Source of the DNA: Lachnospiraceae bacterium
GTDB lineage: Bacteria; Bacillota; Clostridia; Lachnospirales; Lachnospiraceae
Direction: 5' to 3'
DNA: 64,000 bases
Assembly: GCA_003447295.1 (NCBI GenBank)
Contig: DLZQ01000017.1
Location: forward strand, 32,208 to 96,207
In this document: one piece after another, positions 18,264-26,317 of the stretch
Layout: every line of letters begins with the position of its first letter
Position numbering within the stretch: the first letter of the stretch is position 1
Translations under genes and position numbers: made by a program
The notes under the pieces: model-generated
The model's input: the letters and a program-made list of their open reading frames with translations, nothing else
Database searches by the model: none
Told to the model about the DNA's origin: nothing

Positions 18264-18737
18264 ATGAACAGTAAAAAGAAAAGGCATGTTATTTTGATCG
18301 TGTTGGCCGTGGTGGCGCTGGCGGCAGGGATTCTGGGCGGACGTGAGTTATGGCTGTATGAGCATCCGGAGATACAGATCAGATTCAGCCATGATCGCAG
18401 TGAAGATCTCTACCGGTCCTATCCCATCTGCTCCATTCGTAGCAGATCCCACATCGGACAGGGGTATGCGAAGCAGTATGGTGAGGAACTGCGGCAGTAT
18501 TGGGAAGCAACCAATGAGGTTTTTGTGTGGATCAGTGAACAGTATCGGAAACCGTTATATGTCACTTCGGATGTGACCATAGGAGATGGAAAGACAGTGA
18601 TCTCTTTCAGGGGGACCGGCACTTCCATGACTACCGGGGAGACAGAGGAAATCCATAGAGACTGCGTGCTGGATTTTGAAATGCATGCGGAGGTATTGCG
18701 CTCGGAAGAAGAGCCGGAGCTGACAGTAAGTGACTAG
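18264..18737 (+). CDS. Small membrane-anchored protein of unknown function
   Basis: A 157-residue protein with an N-terminal membrane helix (HVILIVLAVVALAAGILGG, about 8-26) and an outward-facing domain of about 125 residues. No family recognised. GAGGGGAGG precedes the ATG and the preceding gene ends 23 bp upstream, so it belongs to the same small operon. Confidence 0.7.
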   Translation: MNSKKKRHVILIVLAVVALAAGILGGRELWLYEHPEIQIRFSHDRSEDLYRSYPICSIRSRSHIGQGYAKQYGEELRQYWEATNEVFVWISEQYRKPLYVTSDVTIGDGKTVISFRGTGTSMTTGETEEIHRDCVLDFEMHAEVLRSEEEPELTVSD

Positions 18738-18776
18738 AATCCGGAAGAAGAGGGGCAACAGAATCAGATTTCTTAC

Positions 18777-18823
18777 TTGACAGATGGGTCGGTAGAATGT
18801 AGACTATAATTACAAAGAGTCTA
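18777..18823 (+). promoter_or_regulatory. Promoter and inverted repeat upstream of the first BlaR1-like gene
   Basis: TTGACA (18777-18782) and TAGACT (18800-18805) are 17 bp apart. TAGACT pairs with AGTCTA at 18818-18823, so an inverted repeat overlaps the -10 element and may be a repressor site. Confidence 0.55.
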
Positions 18824-18869
18824 TAAAACATCGACTATGCCTTGCGGGGGGGCAGGACAGGAGGGGCTT

Positions 18870-21800
18870 ATGGGTGAGAATATCTACAGAATATTTGACG
18901 GTGTTTGGAACTTAAGTCTGGTGGGAGGATACTGCGTGCTACTGGTGCTCCTCGCCAGACTTTTGTTGCAAAAAGCACCAAAATGGTGCTCCTATCTGTT
19001 ATGGGGAATCGTGTTCGTGCGGCTGTGCTGCCCGGTGTTGCCGGAGACGGGAATCAGCCTGATTCCGGAGAGATTGTTGTCGGTGGGGACTGAGATGATG
19101 TCAGGGCAGCAGACAACGGGTGCGGATCATCGTGATCTTACCGAGGGCAACGCTATGAAGAATAACGGGGATGCGCTGTGGCGGGAGCACGCTGCGGAGG
19201 AAGTACCGGACAGCCATGCGGCAGAAAAAACGATGGCTGTGGGAAATGACAATACTGTCATGAACGCTGACGGCACGCAGGATTTTCCCCCCGGAACTGC
19301 GAGAACAGAAAGTGGAGCTACGGTTGCAGGGGTGGCAGCCAGTGGAACAGATGCAGTGATTTCGGAAACATCTGCCGGAACGGGTACTGACGCCCGCGCA
19401 TGGACATACCCGGTGTGGTTCCGTGTATTATCCATGGTATGGTTGGCAGGAATGCTTGGCTTCCTGGGATATCATGCATATTCTTATCTGCGTATGCGTA
19501 ACCGGATTCACCGACCTGACAGCGGTGTCAGACAGGTAGAACCGGGGATCTGCGAGATCGACGGTGGGCATCTGTCCTTCGTCATGGGGCTGATCCATCC
19601 GGTAATCTATCTGTCTTCGGGCTTAGATCCTGAGAGCAGAAAAGTTGTTCTGTGTCATGAACGGGTGCACTTACAGCGCAGGGACTATCTGTTTAAGCCT
19701 GCGGCGTTGGTGATCTGCTGCGTCCACTGGTTCAATCCGCTGGTGTGGCTGGCATTTTATCTGATGAATATGGACTGCGAGATGTCCTGTGATGAAAAAG
19801 TTGTGAAGCTTCTCGGGGAGGAGAGCAAGAAAATCTATTCCTATACCCTGCTGGAAGAGGCTTCCGGTGGCGAATGGAAACGCTATCGGGGCGGTTCCAT
19901 CTGCGCACTGCTTTCTTTTGGAGAAGATCATGTGAAGAATCGTATCCGGCACGTGCTGGACTACCGCAAACCGCCGTTCTGGGTCATGATTGGCGCGGCA
20001 GCAGTGATCGTGGTACTGGTGGTGTGCCTGTGTAGCAATCCCGGCGGAAGTGGGAACGGGGCAGGTACGGTGGATCGTGCAGATACAGACAACAGCGCAG
20101 GGGTAGCAACGGATGTAGACAGCAATGCGGAGACGAGTGGAAATATTGCGCAGTTTCCGGACAGCATCACAACACCGGAAGATTTTGCAAAGGTAACGAT
20201 TCATAGCAGAGAAGATTTTGCCGCTGTTTTTGATGTGGAAGCAATCGAAGAAAAGCATTCCTTTGCAGCGGATCAAGTGGCTTATGACCTGCTGGTTCGT
20301 GAAAACAATACGAATGCTGCGTATGCGATATTCAAAGCATTGATGGAAGAATCTGCATCCGAGACTTATAGAAAATATACAGATCCGGTAACGGCAGCGG
20401 TGTCACTGCTGCATCTGGGTGATGGAAGCGGAGCCGTGACCGAGACGCTGTATCCGGCAGGACGGCAATATCCTTATTATCGGGAGGACTCTGACCGGCT
20501 GGGAGAAGGCTCTGTGGTGAATGTACATTATACTTTTGCAGATGGATCTTCCGTAGATGTACCCATGGTCATGGCGGAGGAGATGACGCAGCTGTGGCTT
20601 TTGTCCTTTGGAGATCCTGGCAGTGCGGAGGATTTGCAATATGGTCCGCTTACCGGTGATATCTGTACCAGAAGGGTCTATGGGGAGTACGAACTTCGAC
20701 AACCGGACCGAGCGGTCTATTGGGGCTGGATGGACTGGTATCCTGTGGATGCCGGCAGTTATTCGGCCTATTACCCACATGTACAGATTTCAAATTACGG
20801 GATCTATACTATGAGTGAATCAGGGGGAACTTCCGGCAGTGTGTTTCGCTGCATTCATGCGGAACGCATCATGGCAGCGGGCTGGTATGACGTTACCTGT
20901 GAGCGGAGCGCATATGACACATCAGAAGCCTATACACAGCTGCAAAAAGATCTGCCGGATGTGACGGAATGGAGCGGTGGCAAGGTCTATTATCTGACAG
21001 ATCCCGATGAGGCGCATCTTATGACGGATGAGTGGATGCCGAGGGTACTTCGGGAGTTTGACATGAGTACCCATACTGTCACCGATACGGTTCTGCCAGT
21101 GGATTTGCAGCTCAACAGCGACACGACGCTTCATGTTCATGACGGATATTATGACATTTACAATAGTAATCCATCCATAAGTATGCGGTTTGCGCTTAGT
21201 GGGGCGGATAGCCAGCACATCGAAAGAGCAGACATTCAGGCCTATCCGGGTGTGGTATTTGATGTATCGGAGCGGACAGAAACTGCGACATTGGCGCAGT
21301 TGGATCTGGATGGCGATGGTGTGCCGGAGAAGATTTCTCTGCATCCTGCTGAGCCGGTAACGGGATATTCTTTCGAGAAATATATGATTTGTGTAAATTT
21401 GGGACTGGGTCAGATGAATTGCTATGACCTGCAGGATGTAGTGTTGGAGATAGACGGACAGACGGCTGAGATTCCGGACAGCACGGGAAATATGAGCAAT
21501 TCAATCTTCGCTTTCAGCCCGGATGGGGAACAGCTCCTGATTGCATTGTATGATGACGGCGAAAGCGCAGATCCATTGACCCGAATCTACCACTATGAAG
21601 ACAGAAAACTGGTGGAAACAGACCGGCTCGCACAGGACCTGCGAAAGGCATGGATACAGGATGGACAGATGGTTATCACCGAACCCTATTTTGTGGTGCA
21701 GAACGATTACATCCAGAGAATCTATCAGGTAACATCGAACGGAAAGCTCCGGGAAGTGCCACAGGAGGAATATGTATTAAGTGCATGGGAGGAAGTGGAG

Positions 21801-22007
21801 CTGCGGCAGGATATAACGCTCTACCGTACACCGGACGGTGATGAGACCTTTGTGCTGCCCAAAGGACGCAAAGTACGCATGACGAAGCTGGACGCAACGC
21901 AGGAATGGATCTGCATCGAGGTTACGGACGGCGTGAAGGGGTGGTTTCGGTTACGGGATGGAACGGATTACAGTGCCTATTTCAGTGGTTTATATTTTGC
22001 AGGGTAA
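18870..22007 (+). CDS. BlaR1-like M56 metalloprotease receptor with SH3-like C-terminus
   Basis: A 1045-residue membrane protein. Two membrane helices near residues 10-54, a Ser/Thr/Ala-rich loop of about 125 residues, a third helix near 185-205, then a cytoplasmic M56 zinc protease with HERVH at 263-267 and downstream MNMDCEMSCDE, and a fourth helix (FWVMIGAAAVIVVLVVCLCSN, about 370-390). The extracytoplasmic C-terminus is far longer than in BlaR1 (about 600 residues against ~260) and contains no penicillin-binding SxxK domain that I can see. It has an EF-hand-like calcium motif (LDLDGDGVPEK) and ends in a bacterial SH3-like domain (WEEVELRQDITLYRTPDGDE ... WICIEVTDGVKGWFRL). ATG 18870 has AGGAGGGG upstream; 18837 does not. 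Probably senses an envelope signal and cleaves a BlaI-type repressor. Confidence 0.82.
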   Translation: MGENIYRIFDGVWNLSLVGGYCVLLVLLARLLLQKAPKWCSYLLWGIVFVRLCCPVLPETGISLIPERLLSVGTEMMSGQQTTGADHRDLTEGNAMKNNGDALWREHAAEEVPDSHAAEKTMAVGNDNTVMNADGTQDFPPGTARTESGATVAGVAASGTDAVISETSAGTGTDARAWTYPVWFRVLSMVWLAGMLGFLGYHAYSYLRMRNRIHRPDSGVRQVEPGICEIDGGHLSFVMGLIHPVIYLSSGLDPESRKVVLCHERVHLQRRDYLFKPAALVICCVHWFNPLVWLAFYLMNMDCEMSCDEKVVKLLGEESKKIYSYTLLEEASGGEWKRYRGGSICALLSFGEDHVKNRIRHVLDYRKPPFWVMIGAAAVIVVLVVCLCSNPGGSGNGAGTVDRADTDNSAGVATDVDSNAETSGNIAQFPDSITTPEDFAKVTIHSREDFAAVFDVEAIEEKHSFAADQVAYDLLVRENNTNAAYAIFKALMEESASETYRKYTDPVTAAVSLLHLGDGSGAVTETLYPAGRQYPYYREDSDRLGEGSVVNVHYTFADGSSVDVPMVMAEEMTQLWLLSFGDPGSAEDLQYGPLTGDICTRRVYGEYELRQPDRAVYWGWMDWYPVDAGSYSAYYPHVQISNYGIYTMSESGGTSGSVFRCIHAERIMAAGWYDVTCERSAYDTSEAYTQLQKDLPDVTEWSGGKVYYLTDPDEAHLMTDEWMPRVLREFDMSTHTVTDTVLPVDLQLNSDTTLHVHDGYYDIYNSNPSISMRFALSGADSQHIERADIQAYPGVVFDVSERTETATLAQLDLDGDGVPEKISLHPAEPVTGYSFEKYMICVNLGLGQMNCYDLQDVVLEIDGQTAEIPDSTGNMSNSIFAFSPDGEQLLIALYDDGESADPLTRIYHYEDRKLVETDRLAQDLRKAWIQDGQMVITEPYFVVQNDYIQRIYQVTSNGKLREVPQEEYVLSAWEEVELRQDITLYRTPDGDETFVLPKGRKVRMTKLDATQEWICIEVTDGVKGWFRLRDGTDYSAYFSGLYFAG

Positions 22008-22019
22008 AGTGTGAAAAAA

Positions 22020-22050
22020 CAGTCACCGGAGTTTTTCCGGTGGCTGTTAG
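22020..22050 (+). terminator. Hairpin after the first BlaR1-like gene
   Basis: CAGTCACCGGA and TCCGGTGGCTG (one wobble) close a 5-nt loop. The T-tract after it is poor, so termination may be incomplete. Confidence 0.6.
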
Positions 22051-22120
22051 AAGTATACAAGGATATCATAAATGATACTGTGAAATGAGATAAATAATGA
22101 AATAAGGGGAGGTTGTGCTT

Positions 22121-22540
22121 ATGATGCAGCAGTTAAGTTTCAGTCCGGTGGAAAACATATTGGCAGTCCTGTTCACCGTAGTAATCCTGGGATATCTTCT
22201 GAATCTTCTGGTGCGGAGCTTACGGAACTGGCAACGGGGATATCATACGGTGAATCGTGCAAAAGTGTTCAGCAAGGGAGAGGCTACCGTGGTGAACCAA
22301 CCAGTATATCTGGCAAACGGTACGGTAAATTCCGGAGTAACCGAGACGGAAAACGTCAAGAGCGTCATTTTTGAAAATCTGGAAAAAGAGAGCGAGCAGA
22401 TCACATTAGAAGTCTCCGACAGAATTTACAGCGAATTGCAGGAAGGCGATTGCGCAAGCCTAAGCTACCGGGACGGAAAATTAATAAGCTTCGGAGCGTT
22501 ACAGAACAGGGATGACAGAGAGCGGAGCTTCCGCAGATAG
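22121..22540 (+). CDS. Small membrane protein, DUF2500-like
   Basis: A 139-residue protein with one N-terminal membrane helix (ILAVLFTVVILGYLLNLLVRSL, about 12-33) followed by a beta-rich domain: TVNRAKVFSKGEATVV, then VKSVIFENLEKESEQITLEVSDRIYSELQEGDCASLSYRDGKLISFG. The order and the EGD ... L.YR.G..I..F ending resemble DUF2500 proteins; the match is by eye. GGGGAGG stands 8 nt before ATG 22121. It lies between the two large BlaR1-like genes, so a shared role in envelope sensing is possible but unproven. Confidence 0.55.
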   Translation: MMQQLSFSPVENILAVLFTVVILGYLLNLLVRSLRNWQRGYHTVNRAKVFSKGEATVVNQPVYLANGTVNSGVTETENVKSVIFENLEKESEQITLEVSDRIYSELQEGDCASLSYRDGKLISFGALQNRDDRERSFRR

Positions 22541-22567
22541 GGAAGCAGAGAGCACAGGAGGGACTTT

Positions 22568-25500
22568 ATGATGGAAGGCATCTATCGTATGTTTGACAGT
22601 ATATGGCGGCTAAGTCTGGTGGGAAGCTATTGTATTTTGTTGGTGATATTGGCCAGATTTTTACTGAAAAAAGCCCCGAAATGGTGTTCCTATTTGCTGT
22701 GGGGAATCGTATTTGTGCGGTTATGTTGTCCGGTGCTGCCGGGGACCAGGATCAGTCTGATCCCGGAGCGTCTGTTGACAGTAGGGACGGCGACAACCTC
22801 TGCACAGTTGACTGCCGGGAACAGTGCCGGATCAGTTGACAATGAGGGAGTTTATAATGGCATCCTCCTTGGAGACAATACTGTGGATGTCGTGCTGTCC
22901 GGGGCGGATAATACGGAAAATCCTATTTCCGGGTCTTTAGAAGCCGCCGGAAATAGGGAAGGTTCTGCACCGGCACTGGGACAGGATGGAAACGTAGAAG
23001 GTATGAATGAAATTGGAGATGACGGTGTCGGCGGAATACAGGCACCGGGTAATGTTACGAATGCCTTGGATGATGGTTACCCGGTGGATAACCGGTATAA
23101 TGCGGATGGATCTTTGCAAACTTTCCGTGGCCTTTCGATCGTATGGCTGCTAGGAATGGCGGGATTTATGGGTTATCATGCCTTTTCCTACCTGCGTATG
23201 CGTAACCGGATTCACCGACCTGACAGCGGTGTCAGACAGGTAGAACCGGGAATCTGCGAGATCGATGGAGGACATCTTTCCTTCGTCATGGGGTTGGTCC
23301 ATCCGGTGATCTATCTCTCTTCGGGTCTGGATCCGGAGAGCAGAAACGTTGTGCTGTGCCACGAGAGAGTGCATTTGCAGCGCAGGGATTATCTGTTTAA
23401 GCCTGCGGCGTTGGTGATCTGCTGCGTCCACTGGTTCAATCCGCTGGTGTGGCTGGCATTTTATCTGATGAATATGGACTGCGAGATGTCCTGTGATGAA
23501 AAAGTGGTGAAGCTCCTCGGGGAGGAGAGCAAGAAAATTTATTCCTATACCCTGCTGGAAGAGGCTTCCGGTGGGGAATGGAAACGCTATCGGGGCGGTT
23601 CCATCTGCGCACTGCTTTCTTTTGGAGAAGATCATGTGAAGAACCGTATCCGCCATGTGCTGGACTACCGCAAACCGCCGTTTTGGATGTTGGTTGGTGC
23701 GGTAGCGGTGCTTGTGATATTGGTGGTATGCCTGTGTAGCAACCCTGGCGGTGGAACAGATGCAGTAAATGCGGATAATGATACGGAGACTGGGGCGGAT
23801 GCGACAGAAGCGACAGACATGACAGGAACGTCGGATGAAACAGCGGAAGGGGATTTAACGGCGGGTGAAGTGGACTATGAGGCTGCCAAAACGGAATGGC
23901 TGACGGTATTTGAGCAGGGTATCCACAGCAGGGAAGAGTTCAGTGGCCTGTTTGATGTGTCTGCCTTGGAGGATACCCGGTCTTTTGCCGGACAGGACGG
24001 CATCCAGTATCTTGGCTACGATGGTGTCGCGGCGCGGAAACTGCATCAGCGGATTTTAGACGGAGATGCCGTTGCCCATGAGACCTACAAGGATCCGGTG
24101 AAGGCTGCGGAAACGTTGCTGAATCTGCAGAGTGGCAGCGGGGAAATGACGGAACTGCTCTATGAAGCCGGGAGGCAGTATTTATTTTTCCAAAAGGATT
24201 CCACAAGACCCGGCGAAGGTTCTGTGGCAAACGTACATTATATTTTCGCTGATGGATCCGGTATCGATATTCCCATGGTATTTGCGGAGGAGAGCAGTCA
24301 GATCTGGATGCTCTCCCTGGGAGACATCGACAGTAAAGGCCGGCATTCTACCGGTCCTCTGGATGGAGAAAATCAGGCTAGAGTGGTCTATGCGGAATAC
24401 GGACCCAGGGATGAAAATTGGGCTACCGTGGCAGAACTGTCGAAAAAATGGGTGTATGTAAAGGTATCCCCCGGATCTTTTGCGGATGTTGCTGCTACTT
24501 ATCAGGTCTCCAGCTACGGTATTTATGCGGCCACCGGGGACGACGCCGGACTAAATTGTATGGTTCCGGGATATATAGCGCCGGGATGTGCGGCAGAGGG
24601 ACGTTCCACGGTTTACCAGAATGTGGGAAATTACTATACGTCTGACAATTATAGACAGGAGATGGCTTATCTGAAGCAACAGGATAGTGTTCGATTGTAC
24701 TATTTTGCAGCTTCTGATTATCAGGATGGCGATTTGGAAATCTGGATCGACACGATCAGAGAATATGATACTTCGGGACAGACCGGAGAAAACGGGGTCA
24801 CGGACTGGAAGCTGCCGTCGGAGGCGCAGGATTTCTCCGCAGACATGCTTACTGCGGAAGACGGTTATTGGATCCTGAGTCAGAGCAACGGAACCGCCCA
24901 GATGAAACTTCCGCTTCTGTCCAACCAGCCGGTCTGGAATGGGAAGGTGGTGGCAGATCTGACGACAGAGGAAGCGGATGCTTATGCAGCAGCACAGAGA
25001 CGGGATATTATGACGAATGTGGGAGTCGTATTCGATCTGTCCGAGCGGGCAGCGCAGGAGACTTATGCCCTGCTTGATCTCGATGGGAACGGCAGTGCAG
25101 AGCGGATCATATTGCGGCCCCAGATGGCACAGGCAGTAAACGAGCTGGACCATTCGCCCCTGGACAAGTATGTATTTGAGGTGAACACTACAAGAGGCGA
25201 GACGCGGACAGCACAGAATCTGGGGAACAGCATCTATGCGTTCAGCCCGGATGGCAGACAGATATTGTTGGCACTGATGCGTAGGGACGAGTTCGGACAG
25301 TGCGAGAGTTTCCTGTTCAGCTATGAGAACGGGGAACTACAGGAGGTAGGAAGCTTCGCGCAGGATATCCGGGAAATCTGGGTGGAAAACGGCCAGATCA
25401 TCACCACCCAAAGCTATGATTATATCCTGCAGAGAGAGAATCTGCGAATCATATACCGCATCGGAAGTGACGGAAGGCTGGCGGAGATCCCCACAGACCG

Positions 25501-25753
25501 CTATGATCTGCCGGGGCAGGCGGTCCTGCACGGACTCAATAAGGATCTGGAAGTCTGCCGGACTCCGGATGCCGGCAGCGAACGCTTTACCATCAACGCA
25601 GATCACGGAGTCTATTTCCTTTATCTAGATGCCGGCAGACAGTGGCTCTGCGTGGAGACCGAGAATGGTGTCACCGGGTGGCTTAAGCTGGCGGATTACA
25701 CTGCCGAGGAGGCTTGGGCGACTTTTAATGACTTGATGCCATATGGTGGGTGA
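22568..25753 (+). CDS. BlaR1-like M56 metalloprotease receptor, paralog of the first
   Basis: A 1061-residue paralog of the protein at 18870 with the same plan: two membrane helices, a Gly/Asn/Asp-rich loop, a third helix, M56 protease with HERVH at 265-269, a fourth helix (FWMLVGAVAVLVILVVCLCSN) and a ~650-residue ectodomain. Over about 165 residues spanning the protease (YLRMRNRIHRPDSG to LDYRKPPFW) the two proteins differ at only two positions, while the loop before it and the ectodomain are strongly diverged, pointing to gene conversion or recent domain shuffling. The ectodomain keeps the calcium-type motif (LLDLDGNGSAER) and an SH3-like end (EVCRTPDAGSE ... WLCVETENGVTGWLKL). AGGAGGG precedes ATG 22568. 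Confidence 0.82.
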   Translation: MMEGIYRMFDSIWRLSLVGSYCILLVILARFLLKKAPKWCSYLLWGIVFVRLCCPVLPGTRISLIPERLLTVGTATTSAQLTAGNSAGSVDNEGVYNGILLGDNTVDVVLSGADNTENPISGSLEAAGNREGSAPALGQDGNVEGMNEIGDDGVGGIQAPGNVTNALDDGYPVDNRYNADGSLQTFRGLSIVWLLGMAGFMGYHAFSYLRMRNRIHRPDSGVRQVEPGICEIDGGHLSFVMGLVHPVIYLSSGLDPESRNVVLCHERVHLQRRDYLFKPAALVICCVHWFNPLVWLAFYLMNMDCEMSCDEKVVKLLGEESKKIYSYTLLEEASGGEWKRYRGGSICALLSFGEDHVKNRIRHVLDYRKPPFWMLVGAVAVLVILVVCLCSNPGGGTDAVNADNDTETGADATEATDMTGTSDETAEGDLTAGEVDYEAAKTEWLTVFEQGIHSREEFSGLFDVSALEDTRSFAGQDGIQYLGYDGVAARKLHQRILDGDAVAHETYKDPVKAAETLLNLQSGSGEMTELLYEAGRQYLFFQKDSTRPGEGSVANVHYIFADGSGIDIPMVFAEESSQIWMLSLGDIDSKGRHSTGPLDGENQARVVYAEYGPRDENWATVAELSKKWVYVKVSPGSFADVAATYQVSSYGIYAATGDDAGLNCMVPGYIAPGCAAEGRSTVYQNVGNYYTSDNYRQEMAYLKQQDSVRLYYFAASDYQDGDLEIWIDTIREYDTSGQTGENGVTDWKLPSEAQDFSADMLTAEDGYWILSQSNGTAQMKLPLLSNQPVWNGKVVADLTTEEADAYAAAQRRDIMTNVGVVFDLSERAAQETYALLDLDGNGSAERIILRPQMAQAVNELDHSPLDKYVFEVNTTRGETRTAQNLGNSIYAFSPDGRQILLALMRRDEFGQCESFLFSYENGELQEVGSFAQDIREIWVENGQIITTQSYDYILQRENLRIIYRIGSDGRLAEIPTDRYDLPGQAVLHGLNKDLEVCRTPDAGSERFTINADHGVYFLYLDAGRQWLCVETENGVTGWLKLADYTAEEAWATFNDLMPYGG

Positions 25754-25758
25754 TAAAA

Positions 25759-25806
25759 CTTATACTGGAAACAATTGATAAAAATAAAAAAAGTTTCCAG
25801 TATAAG
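25759..25806. repeat. Perfect 14-bp inverted repeat with 20-nt loop
   Basis: CTTATACTGGAAAC and GTTTCCAGTATAAG flank an A-rich 20-nt loop just after the second BlaR1-like gene. No T-tract follows, so it is not a standard terminator; it could be a weak terminator with slippage, an mRNA 3' stabiliser or an element end. Confidence 0.7.
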
Positions 25807-25840
25807 AGAAACTTTTACCTTAGCAGATAAAAAATAGGCA

Positions 25841-25890
25841 TTGACAGAAATGGTTTACATGATGTAACATAAAAACGTTACAACTTGTAA
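25841..25890 (+). promoter_or_regulatory. BlaI promoter with two BlaI-type operators
   Basis: TTGACA (25841-25846) is followed 18 bp later by TAACAT. Two 13-bp dyads of form TTACA-N3-TGTAA lie at 25855-25867 and 25878-25890, 23 bp apart (about two turns). TACA/TGTA dyads are typical of BlaI/MecI operators, so the repressor gene just downstream is probably autoregulated. Confidence 0.75.
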
Positions 25891-25948
25891 ACCATTTTGC
25901 GTTATAGGACATCATAGATACAGCGAGAACAGAAAGGAAGGAATTGCA

Positions 25949-26317
25949 ATGTCGGAATATACCATGGGAGCTGTGGAGATGCGCTTTGCGGAGATCATCT
26001 GGGAGCATGAGCCGGTCTCCTCCGGGGAACTGGTGAAGCTGTGCGAGCAGGAGTTAAACTGGAAGAAATCCACGACCTATACAGTCTTGCGGCGCCTTTG
26101 CCAGAAGGGGATATTTATCAGTGAGAACGGTGTCGTTACTTCGCTGCTGTCGAAGCAGATGTTCCAGGCGAGACAGAGTGAAGAGATCATCGAGGAATCT
26201 TTCGCAGGATCTCTGCCGGATTTCGTAGCGGCATTTACTTCCCGGAAAAAGCTGTCTAAGAAAGAGATCAAGGAGCTGAAGAAAATCATCGAAAATAATG
26301 GGGGAGCGAAGGAATGA
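25949..26317 (+). CDS. blaI: BlaI/MecI-family transcriptional repressor
   Basis: A 122-residue winged-helix repressor: AEIIWEHEPVSSGELVKLCEQELNWKKSTTYTVLRRLCQKGIF covers the DNA-binding part, followed by VTSLLSKQMFQARQSEEIIEESFAGS and a C-terminal dimerisation helix. Family members are released from DNA when a BlaR1-type protease cleaves them. GAAAGGAAGG precedes the ATG. Its stop overlaps the start of the third M56 gene (ATGA), so the two form a classic blaI-blaR1 unit. Tandem TTACA-N3-TGTAA operators sit upstream. It is the only BlaI in the window and may serve all three receptors. Confidence 0.92.
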   Translation: MSEYTMGAVEMRFAEIIWEHEPVSSGELVKLCEQELNWKKSTTYTVLRRLCQKGIFISENGVVTSLLSKQMFQARQSEEIIEESFAGSLPDFVAAFTSRKKLSKKEIKELKKIIENNGGAKE

